Source: Hyphomicrobiales bacterium (GTDB lineage Bacteria; Pseudomonadota; Alphaproteobacteria; Rhizobiales; Rhizobiaceae). Taken from it: a stretch of 64,000 nt of DNA. Location of the stretch: contig UCCA01000003.1 in the NCBI GenBank assembly GCA_900470805.1, positions 124,001 to 188,000 on the forward strand, in the 5' to 3' direction. The notes beneath the pieces were generated by a model. It ran no database searches. It had not been told where the DNA came from and saw only the letters and a program-made list of their open reading frames with translations. Shown here one piece after another: positions 1 through 10,851 of this stretch. The stretch's first letter is position 1. The number at the start of each line of letters is the position of its first letter. The translations under genes and the position numbers were made by a program.

Positions 1-100
1 TGGCAACGCGATTGATCGCGACCAGCTTGTCAACGAATTCGCTATCGCGTTCTTCGCGGTTCTGGCGATCGTCGCGCGAACCTTTTCTTTCCTGTGCCAT
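1..100 (-). CDS. rpsE: 30S ribosomal protein S5 (partial, 3' part outside window)
   Basis: Only the first 33 codons are present; the gene runs off the left edge. The N-terminus begins MAQERKGSRDD and continues into EFVDKLVAINRVA, which matches the start of the S5 family just before its double-stranded RNA-binding-like domain. S5 sits in the body of the small subunit and contributes to decoding accuracy. It follows rplR on the same strand, the usual spc operon order. The gap to rplR is 134 bases, wide for this operon, and holds a hairpin. Confidence 0.93.
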   Translation of the reverse strand, partial: MAQERKGSRDDRQNREERDSEFVDKLVAINRVA

Positions 101-195
101 TGTCCTTTTCCTTTTTCTTTTCCGGGTGCGAACGGCAACAAAACGAAGACCGCATCAACCTCCCCTATCGGAGAGTGTTTGCGGTCCGGTGAAAA

Positions 196-226
196 TCCGG
201 CCGGAAGCTCGCATGCCCCGGCCGGA
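196..226 (-). terminator. Hairpin with short U-run between rplR and rpsE
   Basis: On the minus strand TCCGGCCGG (226-218) pairs with CCGGCCGGA (204-196) across a 13-base loop, followed by TTTTC. The stem is strong and the U-run short, so it may act as a partial terminator, an attenuator or an RNA-processing signal inside the spc operon rather than a full stop. The position is unusual because rplR-rpsE are normally closely spaced. Confidence 0.35.
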
Positions 227-234
227 AATCTAAA

Positions 235-597
235 TCAGAAGGACAGACCGCCTTCGCGGGCTGCATCAGCCAGGGCCTTGATACGGCCGTGATAGATGAA
301 GGCGCCACGGTCGAATACGACTTCCTTGACACCAGCCTTCGAGGCGCGCTCAGCAACAAGCTTGCCCACGAGGGCAGCAGCTGCCGTGTCAGCACCGGTC
401 TTCAGAGAACCGCGCAGATCCTTATCGAGGGTCGAGGCAGACGCGAGCGTCTTGCCTGCAACATCGTCGATAACCTGAACGTAGATGTTCTTCGAGGAGC
501 GATGAACCGACAGGCGCGGACGGCCATTGGCCACCGACTTGAGGTGACGGCGCACGCGGTTGGCACGACGTGCAAGTGCTTCTTTCCTGCTAGCCAT
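235..597 (-). CDS. rplR: 50S ribosomal protein L18
   Basis: L18 binds 5S rRNA and helps place it on the large subunit. The 120-residue product starts [20 protein letters not shown], with the basic N-terminal tail and the [18 protein letters not shown] core typical of bacterial L18, and has the family's normal length. It lies 12 bases downstream of rplF in the canonical rplF-rplR-rpsE order, so it is co-transcribed with the spc operon. Confidence 0.97.
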   Translation of the reverse strand: MASRKEALARRANRVRRHLKSVANGRPRLSVHRSSKNIYVQVIDDVAGKTLASASTLDKDLRGSLKTGADTAAAALVGKLVAERASKAGVKEVVFDRGAFIYHGRIKALADAAREGGLSF

Positions 598-609
598 TTC
601 GCGTGATCC

Positions 610-1143
610 TTACTTCTTCTTGCCTTCTTTGCGAACAATACGTTCGCCGGCATACTTGACGCCCTTGCCCTTGTAAGGCTCAGGACCGCGGTATTCGCGG
701 ATTTCAGCGGCAACCTGGCCGACCTGCTGCTTATTGATGCCAGTGACAACAATTTCAGTCGGCTTCGGCACAGCAATCGAGATGCCTTCCGGCGTCTGAT
801 AGACCACGTCGTGGCTGAAGCCGAGTGCCAGCTGCAGGTTCTTGCCCTGAAGCGACGCGCGGTAACCAACGCCGTTGATTTCGAGCTTGCGCTCGTAGCC
901 GTCCTTAACACCCGTGAAGATGTTCTCGATCATCGTGCGGGACATGCCCCACTTCGAACGAGCATCCTTCGACTGCGTGAGCGGAGTCACGACAACCGCA
1001 TTATCTTCGAGCTTAACACCGACTTCGTCGTTTGCGACGAAGAAGAGTTCGCCCTTCGGGCCCTTTGCAGTAACCTTCTGGCCTTCGACCGTAGCCGTAA
1101 TCCCAGCAGGTATCTGAACGGGCTTCTTACCGATACGAGACAT
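610..1143 (-). CDS. rplF: 50S ribosomal protein L6
   Basis: L6 is a two-domain protein near the factor-binding site of the large subunit. The 177-residue product begins [14 protein letters not shown] and ends [29 protein letters not shown], the near-invariant C-terminal signature being GPEPYKGKG. Length is that of the family. It lies between rpsH and rplR, the expected spc order. Confidence 0.97.
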   Translation of the reverse strand: MSRIGKKPVQIPAGITATVEGQKVTAKGPKGELFFVANDEVGVKLEDNAVVVTPLTQSKDARSKWGMSRTMIENIFTGVKDGYERKLEINGVGYRASLQGKNLQLALGFSHDVVYQTPEGISIAVPKPTEIVVTGINKQQVGQVAAEIREYRGPEPYKGKGVKYAGERIVRKEGKKK

Positions 1144-1185
1144 GTTTCAATCCTGTCTGTTCGCTATGGAGATCGATGCTCGGTA

Positions 1186-1584
1186 TTAGAATACCGAGCA
1201 AAGAACCTCGCCACCAACGTTCTGTTCGCGAGCCTGGTGATCCGCCATCACACCCTTCGGAGTCGAAAGGATGGTGATGCCGAGACCGTTCGCGACCTGC
1301 GGAATGGACTTGACCGAGACATAAACCCGGCGGCCCGGCTTAGACACACGGCCGATCTCACGGATCACCGATGCGCCTTCGTAGTACTTCAACTCGATGT
1401 TGATTTCAGACTTGCCATTGCCGAAATCGACAAGAGCGTAGCCACGGATGTAGCCTTCAGCCTGGAGAACATCGAGAACGCGTGCACGGAGCTTCGAAGC
1501 AGGCGTCGATACCGACGACTTGCGGCGAGAAGCGCCGTTGCGGATGCGAGTGAGCATATCGCCCAACGGATCAGTCATTGTCAT
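1186..1584 (-). CDS. rpsH: 30S ribosomal protein S8
   Basis: S8 binds 16S rRNA in the central domain and is the translational repressor of the spc operon in E. coli; whether that control operates here is not visible. The 132-residue product begins [17 protein letters not shown] and carries the C-terminal [13 protein letters not shown] signature. An AGGAG stands 9 bases before the first ATG, which favours it over the second ATG two codons later. Confidence 0.97.
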   Translation of the reverse strand: MTMTDPLGDMLTRIRNGASRRKSSVSTPASKLRARVLDVLQAEGYIRGYALVDFGNGKSEINIELKYYEGASVIREIGRVSKPGRRVYVSVKSIPQVANGLGITILSTPKGVMADHQAREQNVGGEVLCSVF

Positions 1585-1596
1585 CTAACCTGCTCC

Positions 1597-1902
1597 TTAC
1601 CAGCTCGACTTGACGATGCCCGGCACCTTGCCGAGATTGCCGAGTTCACGCAGCGCGATACGCGACATGCGCAGTTTGCGGTAGTATGCGCGCGGACGGC
1701 CCGATACTTCACAACGGTTGCGAATACGGGTCTTCGATCCATCGCGCGGCAGGGATGCCAGCTTGATCGAGGCCTTGAACCGGTCTTCGATCGGAAGAGC
1801 CTGGTTCATGATGATCGCCTTCAACTCAGCCCGCTTCGCGGCCTGGTTTGCGACCGTAGTACGGCGGCGCTTGTTCTTTTCAACTGCGCTGGTCTTCGCC
1901 AT
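1597..1902 (-). CDS. rpsN: 30S ribosomal protein S14
   Basis: The 101-residue product starts [14 protein letters not shown]. An in-frame extension of 42 codons exists upstream but reads through the rplE end and is not family-like, so the internal ATG at 1902 is chosen. It has the long form with [17 protein letters not shown] and without the paired CxxC motifs, so it is the zinc-independent type of S14. S14 sits in the head of the small subunit. Located between rplE and rpsH as usual. Confidence 0.96.
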   Translation of the reverse strand: MAKTSAVEKNKRRRTTVANQAAKRAELKAIIMNQALPIEDRFKASIKLASLPRDGSKTRIRNRCEVSGRPRAYYRKLRMSRIALRELGNLGKVPGIVKSSW

Positions 1903-1934
1903 GTGTGGTTCCTTTTCTACGCTCGTCGTTACGG

Positions 1935-2492
1935 TTACTGACGGAACGGGAAGTTGAACTCTGTCAAGAGAGCCCGTGCTTCGTCGTCCTTGGTGGCCGT
2001 CGTGCAAACGATGATGTCCATGCCCCACATCTGATCAACCTTATCGTAGTTGATTTCTGGGAACACAATGTGCTCCTTGATGCCCATGGCGAAGTTGCCA
2101 CGGCCGTCAAAGCTTTTTGGGTTCAGGCCGCGAAAGTCGCGAACGCGCGGAAGCGCGATGTTGATCAGGCGATCCAGAAACTCATACATGCGTGCGCCAC
2201 GGAGTGTTACCTTCGTGCCGATCGGCATAAATTCGCGGACCTTGAAGCCAGCGATCGAGGTGCGCGCCTTGGTGATGACCGGCTTCTGGCCGGCGATCGC
2301 TGCAAGGTCAGCTGCGGCAACAGACGGCTTCTTCGAATCAGCCGTTGCTTCGCCAACACCCATGTTGATCACGATCTTGTCGAGCTTCGGGATCATCATC
2401 TCGTTTGCAAACGAGAACTGCTCCTGCAGCGCGCCGCGAATGCGCTCGACATATTCCTTCTTGAGCCGTGGCTCGTACTTTGCGTCAGCCAT
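1935..2492 (-). CDS. rplE: 50S ribosomal protein L5
   Basis: L5 binds 5S rRNA with L18 and forms part of the central protuberance. The 185-residue product has the family signature NMGVGEA near residue 45 and the C-terminal MDIIVCTTA stretch. Its ATG shares one base with the TGA of rplX (TGATG), so translation is probably coupled to rplX. Confidence 0.97.
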   Translation of the reverse strand: MADAKYEPRLKKEYVERIRGALQEQFSFANEMMIPKLDKIVINMGVGEATADSKKPSVAAADLAAIAGQKPVITKARTSIAGFKVREFMPIGTKVTLRGARMYEFLDRLINIALPRVRDFRGLNPKSFDGRGNFAMGIKEHIVFPEINYDKVDQMWGMDIIVCTTATKDDEARALLTEFNFPFRQ

Positions 2493-2794
2493 CAGACCAC
2501 CTCACCGGAACGCTTGGCCACACGGACCTTCTTGCCGTCAACAACCTTGAAACCGACGCGGGTCGGCTTGCCGTCCTTGTCGATGATCGAGACGTTCGAC
2601 AAGTGAACCGAGGCTTCCTTGCTGATGATGCCGGCTTCCTGGGTCTGCGTCTGGCGCTGGTGGCGCTTTACGACGTTGATACCACGAACTACGGCGCGAT
2701 CTTCCTTAGGCAGGACCTGAAGGACTTCGCCAGTACGGCCCTTGTCCTTGCCTGCGAGCATGACGACCGTGTCGCCCTTACGAATCTTTTGCAT
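2492..2794 (-). CDS. rplX: 50S ribosomal protein L24
   Basis: L24 is an early assembly protein of the large subunit. The 100-residue product begins [19 protein letters not shown], the KOW motif characteristic of L24, and keeps the VVKRHQR stretch. It sits between rplN (12-base gap) and rplE (1-base overlap), the normal spc order. Confidence 0.97.
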   Translation of the reverse strand: MQKIRKGDTVVMLAGKDKGRTGEVLQVLPKEDRAVVRGINVVKRHQRQTQTQEAGIISKEASVHLSNVSIIDKDGKPTRVGFKVVDGKKVRVAKRSGEVV

Positions 2795-2806
2795 CGTTCG
2801 CGCTCC

Positions 2807-3175
2807 TTACAGCACTTCTGGAGCGAGCGAGATGATCTTCATGTGGTTCTTAGCGCGAAGTTCGCGCGGAACCGGTCCGAAGATACGAGTGCCGATCGGC
2901 TCTTTCTTGTTGTCGATGAGGACTGCTGCATTGGTGTCGAAGCGGATGATGGAACCATCAACGCGACGGATTTCCTTGGCGGTACGAACGACGACCGCCT
3001 TCATCACGTCACCCTTCTTCACGCGGCCGCGCGGAATAGCTTCCTTGATCGAAACGACGATGATGTCGCCGATCGAGGCATACTTGCGCTTAGAACCGCC
3101 CAGCACCTTGATGCACATGACACGACGTGCGCCGGAATTATCCGCCACGTCGAGGTTTGTTTGCATCTGAATCAT
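2807..3175 (-). CDS. rplN: 50S ribosomal protein L14
   Basis: The 122-residue product starts [18 protein letters not shown], the conserved L14 N-terminus. An in-frame ATG 35 codons further upstream exists, but that segment is not family-like and lies across the promoter candidate. L14 forms an intersubunit bridge. It is the first gene of the spc operon here: a 260-base gap with a hairpin and a promoter candidate separates it from rpsQ. Confidence 0.97.
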   Translation of the reverse strand: MIQMQTNLDVADNSGARRVMCIKVLGGSKRKYASIGDIIVVSIKEAIPRGRVKKGDVMKAVVVRTAKEIRRVDGSIIRFDTNAAVLIDNKKEPIGTRIFGPVPRELRAKNHMKIISLAPEVL

Positions 3176-3233
3176 ATCAGGTCGCCTTCTAGGTTTACCG
3201 GAATGGTTGGGCTTGCGCCCCCTATCCCGGCTT

Positions 3234-3262
3234 ATGAAAATTGTCAGCCGGCCGCTTGCCAA
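3234..3262 (-). promoter_or_regulatory. Candidate sigma-70-type promoter for the spc operon
   Basis: On the minus strand TTGGCA (3262-3257) is followed after 17 bases by TTTCAT (3239-3234). It lies about 60 bases before the rplN start, in the only long gap between rpsQ and rplN. The -10 hexamer is weak, so this is a positional inference more than a consensus match. Confidence 0.3.
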
Positions 3263-3357
3263 GAGAGCAGGCGAAAACACGGCAGTAGCTTGAATAGCGC
3301 GGGATCGATCGTGCCAGGGTGGTTTCCCGTTGGGACCTTCCGTGCGCTCAAAGCAAA

Positions 3358-3382
3358 AGAACGCTCGACGAACGAGCGTTCT
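3358..3382 (-). terminator. Terminator-like hairpin at the S10/spc boundary
   Basis: A perfect 10-base inverted repeat, AGAACGCTCG and CGAGCGTTCT, encloses a 5-base loop. On the minus strand the stem is followed by TTTTG. It lies 53 bases after the rpsQ stop codon and before the rplN promoter candidate, so it probably ends or reduces S10 operon transcription. Confidence 0.6.
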
Positions 3383-3435
3383 GACGCTGCTTCATACAGA
3401 TATTTGCGCGAGACGCAAGGCCTCGCGCGAATTTC

Positions 3436-3675
3436 TTACTTGGCCTGGGCGGAAACGACCGTCCAGCGCTTGTCCTTGGAGATCGGCGCGCATTCCTCGA
3501 TGGAAACGGCATCGCCGATCTTGTACTGGTTGTTTTCGTCGTGCGCCTTGTACTTCTTGGAACGACGAACGGTCTTCTGGAGCAGCGGGTGAGCGAAACG
3601 ACGCTCAACGCGAACAACTACAGTCTTTTCGTTCTTGTCGCCAACGACGACGCCCTGCAGGATACGCTTCGGCAT
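3436..3675 (-). CDS. rpsQ: 30S ribosomal protein S17
   Basis: The 79-residue product starts [19 protein letters not shown], the typical S17 N-terminus; a 13-codon in-frame extension upstream runs into rpmC and is rejected. S17 is an OB-fold protein binding 16S rRNA early in assembly. It is the last gene of the S10 operon here, just after rpmC. Confidence 0.97.
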   Translation of the reverse strand: MPKRILQGVVVGDKNEKTVVVRVERRFAHPLLQKTVRRSKKYKAHDENNQYKIGDAVSIEECAPISKDKRWTVVSAQAK

Positions 3676-3679
3676 ATTC

Positions 3680-3880
3680 TTAGGCCTTCTTTGCTTCTGC
3701 CGCCTGGCGGGCAATGGTTTTCACGCGAGCGATGTCCTTGCGAACTTCGTTGACGCGGGAGGACTTTTCGAGCTGACCGGTGGCCTTCTGGAAGCGCAGG
3801 TTGAACTGCTCCTTCTTCAGGTCGGCAAGCTTGTCCTTGAGCTGATCGGCCGTCAGGCCGCGAACTTCTTCGGCTTTCAT
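3680..3880 (-). CDS. rpmC: 50S ribosomal protein L29
   Basis: The 66-residue product [21 protein letters not shown] is a short, two-helix protein with the family's length and the C-terminal [17 protein letters not shown] pattern. L29 lies at the peptide exit tunnel rim with L23. Neighbours rplP and rpsQ are in canonical order. Confidence 0.96.
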   Translation of the reverse strand: MKAEEVRGLTADQLKDKLADLKKEQFNLRFQKATGQLEKSSRVNEVRKDIARVKTIARQAAEAKKA

Positions 3881-3892
3881 GTGCCTTGCTCC

Positions 3893-4306
3893 TTACTCTG
3901 CAATGCGCTGTACGAAGCGCGTCTTGACCGAGAGCTTGGCAGAGCCGAGGCGAAGCGCTTCGCGAGCGATTTCTTCGCTGACACCGTCGATTTCGAACAT
4001 CATACGGCCTGGCTTGACCTTGCATGCCCAATATTCAACGGAGCCCTTACCCTTACCCATACGGACTTCGGTCGGCTTTGCGGTTACCGGAACGTCCGGG
4101 AACACGCGGATCCATACACGGCCGGCGCGCTTCATGTAACGCGTGATCGCGCGGCGTGCCGCTTCGATCTCGCGTGCATTCACGCGGTTCGGCTCTTGAG
4201 CCTTAAGGCCGAATTCACCGAAGGCGAGGTCTGAACCACCCTTGGCGACGCCCTTGATGCGGCCCTTAAATTGCTTGCGGTACTTGGTACGCTTTGGCTG
4301 CAACAT
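3893..4306 (-). CDS. rplP: 50S ribosomal protein L16
   Basis: The 137-residue product starts [16 protein letters not shown], near-invariant in L16, and contains the [12 protein letters not shown] and [11 protein letters not shown] signatures. L16 positions the A-site tRNA and supports peptidyl transfer. It follows rpsC by 36 bases on the same strand. Confidence 0.97.
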   Translation of the reverse strand: MLQPKRTKYRKQFKGRIKGVAKGGSDLAFGEFGLKAQEPNRVNAREIEAARRAITRYMKRAGRVWIRVFPDVPVTAKPTEVRMGKGKGSVEYWACKVKPGRMMFEIDGVSEEIAREALRLGSAKLSVKTRFVQRIAE

Positions 4307-4342
4307 TTTCTAATTCTCCGAACTTATCTGCCACCAACGCTA

Positions 4343-5062
4343 TTAAGCGTTGTCGCGGCGACGATCACGATCACGGCTAGCCGGACCCTGTGCATCACCC
4401 TCGAGTGCGCGGCGCTCGGAGGCCATCGGATCATGTTCAAGGATTTCGCCCTTGAAGATCCAAACCTTGATGCCGCAAATACCAAAAGCGGTTTCCGCTT
4501 CGGCTGTGCCGTAGTCGATGTCAGCGCGCAGCGTATGCAGCGGCACGCGACCTTCGCGGTACCATTCCGTACGCGCGATTTCAGCACCGCCGAGACGGCC
4601 TGCGCAGGTGATCTTGATGCCTTCGGCGCCAAGACGCATTGCAGACTGAACGGCGCGCTTCATGGCGCGACGGAAAGCAACACGACGCTCGAGCTGCTGA
4701 GCGATCGACTGAGCGACCAGTACAGCGTCGACTTCCGGCTTGCGAACTTCAACGATGTTGAGGTGCGTTTCGGAGTTCGTCATGTCCGACAGCTTCTTGC
4801 GGAGCTTGTCGATGTCTGCGCCCTTCTTGCCGATGATCAGGCCCGGACGAGCCGAGTGGATCGTGACGCGGCACTTCTTGTGCGGACGCTCGATAACCAC
4901 CTTGGAGATGCCGGCCTGCTTCAGTTCGCTCATGACGAACTTGCGCATCTTCAGGTCTTCGTGCAGCAGCTGACCGTATTCGGCATTGTCCGCGAACCAG
5001 CGGCTATCCCAGGTACGGTTGATGCCAAGACGGAAACCAATTGGATTGATTTTCTGACCCAT
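4343..5062 (-). CDS. rpsC: 30S ribosomal protein S3
   Basis: The 239-residue product starts [14 protein letters not shown] and has the KH domain with [14 protein letters not shown] near residues 75-90, followed by the S3 C-terminal domain ([17 protein letters not shown]). S3 forms part of the mRNA entry channel. Its ATG overlaps the TAA of rplV by one base, indicating coupled translation. Confidence 0.97.
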   Translation of the reverse strand: MGQKINPIGFRLGINRTWDSRWFADNAEYGQLLHEDLKMRKFVMSELKQAGISKVVIERPHKKCRVTIHSARPGLIIGKKGADIDKLRKKLSDMTNSETHLNIVEVRKPEVDAVLVAQSIAQQLERRVAFRRAMKRAVQSAMRLGAEGIKITCAGRLGGAEIARTEWYREGRVPLHTLRADIDYGTAEAETAFGICGIKVWIFKGEILEHDPMASERRALEGDAQGPASRDRDRRRDNA

Positions 5063-5454
5063 TATGCGGCCTCCTCGGTGGCTGCTTCAACTTCGCGAAC
5101 AACGATCGTGAGGTGCGCAAAGGGCTTTTCGATGCGCGATGCACGACCACGGCCACGAGCGTGGAAACGCTTCATGACGATCGACTTGCCAACGTAAGCT
5201 TCCGCTACGACCAGCGAGTCAACATCCAGATCATGGTTGTTCTCGGCGTTTGCGATCGCGGATTCAAGCGTCTTCTTGACGGCGCCCGAAATACGCTTGC
5301 GCGAGAATTCCAGCTCAGCGAGAGCACGCTCGACCTTCATGCCGCGGATGAGCGCGGCCACCAGGTTGAGCTTCTGTGGGCTGACGCGGAGCGTGCGGGC
5401 GACTGCTTGCGCCTCGTTGTCCTTCAGCCGGCGTTCGGCTTTTGCCTTGCCCAT
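5062..5454 (-). CDS. rplV: 50S ribosomal protein L22
   Basis: The 130-residue product contains [16 protein letters not shown] near residues 23-38 and the C-terminal signature [15 protein letters not shown]22 lines the exit tunnel with its long hairpin. It begins 2 bases after the rpsS stop and overlaps rpsC by one base, as expected for a tightly packed S10 operon. Confidence 0.97.
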   Translation of the reverse strand: MGKAKAERRLKDNEAQAVARTLRVSPQKLNLVAALIRGMKVERALAELEFSRKRISGAVKKTLESAIANAENNHDLDVDSLVVAEAYVGKSIVMKRFHARGRGRASRIEKPFAHLTIVVREVEAATEEAA

Positions 5455-5456
5455 CG

Positions 5457-5735
5457 TTACTTCCTCTTTGCCTTCTTGTCCGCACCGTGACCGTAGTAGG
5501 TCCGGGTCGGAGAGAATTCACCGAATTTGTGACCGACCATGTCTTCATTGACGTTGACCGGAATATGCTTGCTGCCGTTGTAGACGCCGAAGGTGAGACC
5601 GACGAACTGGGGCAGGATCGTGGAGCGACGGCTCCAGATCTTGATTACTTCTGCACGTCCGCCTTCACGAACCTTCTCAGCCTTCTTGAGAAGATAGCCG
5701 TCAACGAACGGACCTTTCCATACTGAACGAGCCAT
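5457..5735 (-). CDS. rpsS: 30S ribosomal protein S19
   Basis: The 92-residue product starts [18 protein letters not shown] and carries the family pattern [19 protein letters not shown]19 sits in the head of the small subunit near the A-site finger. It lies between rplB and rplV in the standard order. Confidence 0.97.
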   Translation of the reverse strand: MARSVWKGPFVDGYLLKKAEKVREGGRAEVIKIWSRRSTILPQFVGLTFGVYNGSKHIPVNVNEDMVGHKFGEFSPTRTYYGHGADKKAKRK

Positions 5736-5750
5736 TGGAGACTTCCTCTC

Positions 5751-6587
5751 TTACTTCTTACGCTGGTGACGCGAGCGCATGATCATCTTGTCGGTCGACT
5801 TGTTCGACCGTGTGCGCTTGCCCTTTGTAGGCTTGCCCCACGGAGAAACAGGGTGACGACCACCAGATGTGCGACCTTCACCACCACCGTGCGGGTGGTC
5901 GACCGGGTTCATGACGACGCCGCGGTTATGCGGACGCTTGCCGCGCCAAACGGTACGACCGGCCTTGCCGTCGTTGATGTTGGCGTGGTCAGGGTTGGAA
6001 ACCGCACCGATCGAAGCAAGGCAGGAGCCCGGCACGAGGCGCTGTTCACCCGAGTTCAGGCGAAGGATCGCCAGACCGGCATCGCGGCCGACGAGCTGTG
6101 CGTAAGAACCGGCGGAGCGAGCGATCTGACCACCCTTGCCCGGCTTCATTTCCACATTGTGGATGATGGAGCCAACAGGGATGAACTGCAGAGGCATTGT
6201 GTTGCCTGGCTTGACGTCCACGGCCTTCTCAGAAGCGATGACCTTGTCGCCGGCAGCAAGGCGCTGCGGAGCGATGATGTAGGCCTGTTCGCCATCTGCG
6301 TAAGCGATGAGCGCGATGAACGCCGTGCGGTTCGGGTCGTATTCGATACGCTGAACCGTGCCTTCAACTTCAAACTTGCGACGCTTGAAGTCGATCAGAC
6401 GGTAGGTACGCTTGTGACCGCCGCCGATGAAGCGGGCCGTGATACGACCGAGGTTGTTACGACCGCCGCTCTTGGTCAGACCCTGTGTCAGCGCCTTGAC
6501 CGGCTTGCCCTTGTAGAGCGCAGAGCGGTCGACGATGACCAGCTGACGCTGGCTCGGGGTTGTAGGATTGAATGTTTTCAATGCCAT
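5751..6587 (-). CDS. rplB: 50S ribosomal protein L2
   Basis: The 278-residue product starts [17 protein letters not shown] and has the C-terminal hallmark [15 protein letters not shown], including the conserved histidine near the peptidyl-transferase centre. L2 binds 23S rRNA and is needed for subunit association. Canonical position between rplW and rpsS. Confidence 0.98.
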   Translation of the reverse strand: MALKTFNPTTPSQRQLVIVDRSALYKGKPVKALTQGLTKSGGRNNLGRITARFIGGGHKRTYRLIDFKRRKFEVEGTVQRIEYDPNRTAFIALIAYADGEQAYIIAPQRLAAGDKVIASEKAVDVKPGNTMPLQFIPVGSIIHNVEMKPGKGGQIARSAGSYAQLVGRDAGLAILRLNSGEQRLVPGSCLASIGAVSNPDHANINDGKAGRTVWRGKRPHNRGVVMNPVDHPHGGGEGRTSGGRHPVSPWGKPTKGKRTRSNKSTDKMIMRSRHQRKK

Positions 6588-6598
6588 TTTTTTATTCC

Positions 6599-6892
6599 TC
6601 AGAGACCGGTGGAGACGTCGATCGTCTGGCCTTCAGCCAAAGTCACGATTGCCTTCTTCACGTCCTTCTGCTTGCCGACAAAACCGCGGAAACGCTTGGT
6701 CTTGCCCTTGCGGAGCAGAGTGTTGACGGCCGTGACCTTGACGCCAAAGAGCGCCTCGACTGCAGCCTTGATTTCCGGCTTCGACGCCGTCTTGGCGACA
6801 TTGAAAACAACCTGGTTGTTTTCCGATACCAGAGTGGACTTTTCGGTGATCGCCGGCGAGACGATCACATCATAGTGGCGAAGATCGGTCAC
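6599..6892 (-). CDS. rplW: 50S ribosomal protein L23
   Basis: The 97-residue product has the family signature with [16 protein letters not shown] and the KTKRFRG loop. L23 sits at the tunnel exit and is the docking site for trigger factor and SRP. Its ATG overlaps the rplD TGA in an ATGA arrangement (4 bases), implying translational coupling. Confidence 0.97.
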   Translation of the reverse strand: MTDLRHYDVIVSPAITEKSTLVSENNQVVFNVAKTASKPEIKAAVEALFGVKVTAVNTLLRKGKTKRFRGFVGKQKDVKKAIVTLAEGQTIDVSTGL

Positions 6893-7509
6893 TTGAAACG
6901 CTCCTCTAGAGCTTCAACCGCAGCCTTGGAAAGCACGAGCTTGCCGCGACGAACGATGTCATAAACGTTGATGCCCTGGATCGGCAGAACATCGATATTC
7001 GGGATGTTCTTGGCTGCGAGCTTGAAGTTGCCATCAAGTTCAGCGCCGCCGATGAAGAGAGCGTTGGTCAGCCCGAGCGTCTCGAAGGTCGATGCCAGTG
7101 CCTTGGTCTTTGCTTCCGCAGCAACCAGGTTGTCGATGATGATGACATCGTCGGACTTCAGCTTGGCAGAGAGAGCGAGACGCAGGCCGAGAGCGCGAAC
7201 CTTTTTCGGAAGGTCGTGTTCGTGGCTGCGAACAACCGGGCCGTGAGCCTTACCACCGCCGCGGAACTGCGGAGCGCGAGCCGAATGGTGACGAGCGCGG
7301 CCCGTACCCTTCTGCTTGTACATCTTGGCACCGGTACGCCATACTTCGGCGCGGCCCTTTGCCTTGTGCGTGCCCTGCTGCTTCTTGGCAAGCTGCCAGC
7401 GGATGACGCGGGCGAGAATGTCTTCGCGGGGCTCGAGGCCGAAAATCGCATCAGAAAGAGAAACCTTCCCTGCGTCTTTTCCCTCGAGGGTCTTGACGTT
7501 GAATTCCAT
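6889..7509 (-). CDS. rplD: 50S ribosomal protein L4
   Basis: The 206-residue product starts [17 protein letters not shown] 27-codon in-frame extension upstream overlaps rplC and is not family-like. The tunnel-loop region with [23 protein letters not shown] residues is intact (about positions 55-75). L4 lines the exit tunnel; in E. coli it also controls its own operon, for which no leader evidence was found here. Confidence 0.97.
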   Translation of the reverse strand: MEFNVKTLEGKDAGKVSLSDAIFGLEPREDILARVIRWQLAKKQQGTHKAKGRAEVWRTGAKMYKQKGTGRARHHSARAPQFRGGGKAHGPVVRSHEHDLPKKVRALGLRLALSAKLKSDDVIIIDNLVAAEAKTKALASTFETLGLTNALFIGGAELDGNFKLAAKNIPNIDVLPIQGINVYDIVRRGKLVLSKAAVEALEERFK

Positions 7510-7522
7510 TGGTCTGGCTCCC

Positions 7523-8164
7523 TTACTTCGCGGCCGACTTGATGGCGTCGCGTACAATGATCCAGGCACCCTTGGAACCGGGTACAGCACCCTTGATCAG
7601 GATCAGACCGCGATCTTCATCGGTCGAAACCACTTCAAGGTTCTGAGTCGTAACGCGCGTCTGGCCCATGTGACCAGCCATCTTCTTGTTCTTGAAAACC
7701 TTGCCCGGATCCTGACGCGAGCCAGTCGAACCGTGCGAACGGTGCGAAACCGACACACCGTGCGTGGCGCGCAGACCGCCGAAGCCGTGGCGCTTCATGG
7801 CGCCGGCAAAGCCCTTACCAATCGTCGTGCCGGTGACATCGACGAGCTGTCCGGTGGCGAAGTGGCCAGCCTTGATCTCGGTGCCGACGTCAAGCAGGTT
7901 GTCTTCCGTAACACGGAATTCAGTGAGCTTGGCCTTAGGCTCTACGTTAGCAATCGCAAAATTGCCGCGCATGGCCTTGGACGTGTTCTTGACCTTAGCC
8001 GTGCCAGCACCAAGCTGAACTGCGGCATAGCCATTCTTTTCTACAGTGCGCTGGGCCACAACCTGGCAGCTTTCCAAACGCAGTACCGTTACCGGAACAT
8101 GTTCCCCGGCGTCGTTGTAGACGCGGGTCATGCCGATCTTCTGTGCAATCACACCTGAACGCAT
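7523..8164 (-). CDS. rplC: 50S ribosomal protein L3
   Basis: The 213-residue product starts [16 protein letters not shown] and contains the glutamine-methylated-type loop region [21 protein letters not shown], the L3 extension reaching the peptidyl-transferase centre. It is second in the S10 operon, 34 bases after rpsJ. Confidence 0.97.
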   Translation of the reverse strand: MRSGVIAQKIGMTRVYNDAGEHVPVTVLRLESCQVVAQRTVEKNGYAAVQLGAGTAKVKNTSKAMRGNFAIANVEPKAKLTEFRVTEDNLLDVGTEIKAGHFATGQLVDVTGTTIGKGFAGAMKRHGFGGLRATHGVSVSHRSHGSTGSRQDPGKVFKNKKMAGHMGQTRVTTQNLEVVSTDEDRGLILIKGAVPGSKGAWIIVRDAIKSAAK

Positions 8165-8198
8165 CGGTTCAATCCTTCCAACTCAGCTCGAGCCAGGC

Positions 8199-8507
8199 TC
8201 AGAGCTTGATCTCAACATCGACACCTGCGGCGAGATCGAGCTTCATCAGCGCGTCTACCGTCTGTGGTGTCGGGTCAACGATGTCGAGAAGGCGCTTGTG
8301 TGTGCGCATCTCGAACTGCTCGCGGCTCTTTTTGTCGATGTGTGGGGACCGGTTTACCGTAAACTTCTCGATGCGAGTCGGAAGCGGAACGGGGCCCCGG
8401 ACGCTTGCGCCGGTGCGCTTCGCCGTCGACACGATCTCGCGCGTCGAAGCGTCGAGAATGCGGTGATCGAACGCCTTCAGGCGAATGCGGATATTTTGGC
8501 CGTTCAT
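8199..8507 (-). CDS. rpsJ: 30S ribosomal protein S10 (NusE)
   Basis: The 102-residue product starts [18 protein letters not shown] and contains [19 protein letters not shown], the S10 signature. S10 sits in the small-subunit head and, as NusE, pairs with NusB in antitermination; nusB is also in this window at 49521-50003. First gene of the S10 operon, with a 309-base gap before it that separates it from tuf. Confidence 0.97.
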   Translation of the reverse strand: MNGQNIRIRLKAFDHRILDASTREIVSTAKRTGASVRGPVPLPTRIEKFTVNRSPHIDKKSREQFEMRTHKRLLDIVDPTPQTVDALMKLDLAAGVDVEIKL

Positions 8508-8739
8508 TCGACGTTATCCTTGTGTTTGTTATTTCGTATCTCTTGTGAAGACACGGATTGTTCGTATTGCCTAAGGCGGACCACCGGTTTCAAAGATCGA
8601 GAGCGACGCCGGAATGCGGCATCCCTATCCAGTCTTCAGGCCATTCGGCCACCTTATTGTTAGTTTCAGTCAGCCACTCCGCATAACGAAGCAGCACGCA
8701 AACAGCGCTTGCGCGCCATTTGCCGTATTTTCGTGTAAT

Positions 8740-8765
8740 AAGCAAGCGGCTAGAGCCACTTGCTT
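8740..8765 (-). terminator. Second hairpin after tuf
   Basis: On the minus strand AAGCAAGTGGCT and AGCCGCTTGCTT pair across a 2-base gap, with one U-G wobble. The stem is followed by a weakly U-rich ATTACACG. It stands about 20 bases beyond the hairpin at 8785-8808. The pair could end tuf transcription before the S10 operon. Confidence 0.4.
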
Positions 8766-8784
8766 CATAATAATGTCATCGAAG

Positions 8785-8808
8785 CGGCCGTCCCTCGCGA
8801 GACGGCCG
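8785..8808 (-). terminator. First hairpin after tuf
   Basis: CGGCCGTC and GACGGCCG form an 8-base perfect stem with an 8-base loop, 9 bases after the tuf stop codon. No clear U-run follows on the minus strand, so it may be a Rho-assisted or mRNA-stabilising structure. Confidence 0.4.
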
Positions 8809-8816
8809 ATCTAAGA

Positions 8817-9992
<1,176 letters not shown>

Positions 9993-10253
9993 TTGAATGC
10001 TTCCTGTGAACGAAATGGATGACCCCGGCGAACCGGTTTAGTGCCGCCGTTTAAGGGTTTCGGCGGAATTGCGCAAGACTTAATTGCGGACGCTATTCCT
10101 AGCTGCAGCCGCATATGGGAACGAAGCATCCGATCGGCAATATCAGCACCGGATTACGCCCCCGGTTTTCGACAAGAACAGGCACAACCGCTTGACGCTA
10201 TGCTATTACTTTGCGTGCCGGACGCACCCCGGCCACAGTCTTGGGAGCACGCC

Positions 10254-10763
10254 ATGGAACCGAAGGCCATTGCAAAACGATCGGCAGGCAATTTTGTGAT
10301 CTTTGCCGCCTGCGCATTCATATTATGGATACTGGCCGCCGCAATCGACTGGATCGCGCAGATCGTGCGCCTGTCGACGCCGGAGCGAATGCCTGCGCTT
10401 GCTGCCTCTATTGTCAGCTCGTCGACGCTGCAGGCGATCATCGCCATATGGCTTTTGACGGCTGCGGTCGCTATCGCCTTTCCCAGCGTTCTGCGGCCAC
10501 TCTCCACCACAACGACACTGATGTTCGATGTCGGCTACGGCATCCTCGGCGCGCTGACCGGTTTCGGCATTGCCATTGGCCTGTTTGGCGGCGGCTGGTC
10601 GATCCTGCTGCGCGCCCTGATCTATAGTGTCATCATCGCTGTCGGCTATGTCGCCGTTCGAAAATGGCTATCGAGGGACGAGTTCACGGTTTCCGGGCGA
10701 ACGCGCTGGACGGCGGCCGGAATCATCGCGCTCGCCTCACCCTTCGTGTTGCTTTGGGGCTAA
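10254..10763 (+). CDS. Hypothetical inner-membrane protein
   Basis: Product of 169 residues starting MEPKAIAKRSAGNF. I see four to five hydrophobic segments (about residues 12-32, 48-72, 82-106, 110-128, 145-165) and no catalytic motif. The ATG at 10254 is chosen because GGGAG precedes it by 7 bases; a longer in-frame extension to 10041 is rich in proline and cysteine and overlaps the tuf upstream region, so it is rejected. It is divergent from tuf. Family not recognised. Confidence 0.7.
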   Translation: MEPKAIAKRSAGNFVIFAACAFILWILAAAIDWIAQIVRLSTPERMPALAASIVSSSTLQAIIAIWLLTAAVAIAFPSVLRPLSTTTTLMFDVGYGILGALTGFGIAIGLFGGGWSILLRALIYSVIIAVGYVAVRKWLSRDEFTVSGRTRWTAAGIIALASPFVLLWG

Positions 10764-10851
10764 AACCGATCAGCCGCATATCTTCATACGGATATGAAAA
10801 GGAAGCGTCGCATGTGCGGCGCTGTGAAATACGGATCGTGATGTGAAATCA

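Larger units (their letters stand above)
8508..8816. other. Intergenic region between tuf and rpsJ
   Basis: This 309-base gap holds the two hairpins after tuf that are listed separately and presumably the S10 operon promoter and leader. No promoter near consensus could be picked by eye, and no open frame looks coding. Confidence 0.6.

Noticed and set aside
811..1941. Long plus-strand frames across the ribosomal operon and tuf, for example 811-1941 and 8760-10022
   Set aside because: They are antisense shadows of certain ribosomal genes and EF-Tu caused by strong codon bias.
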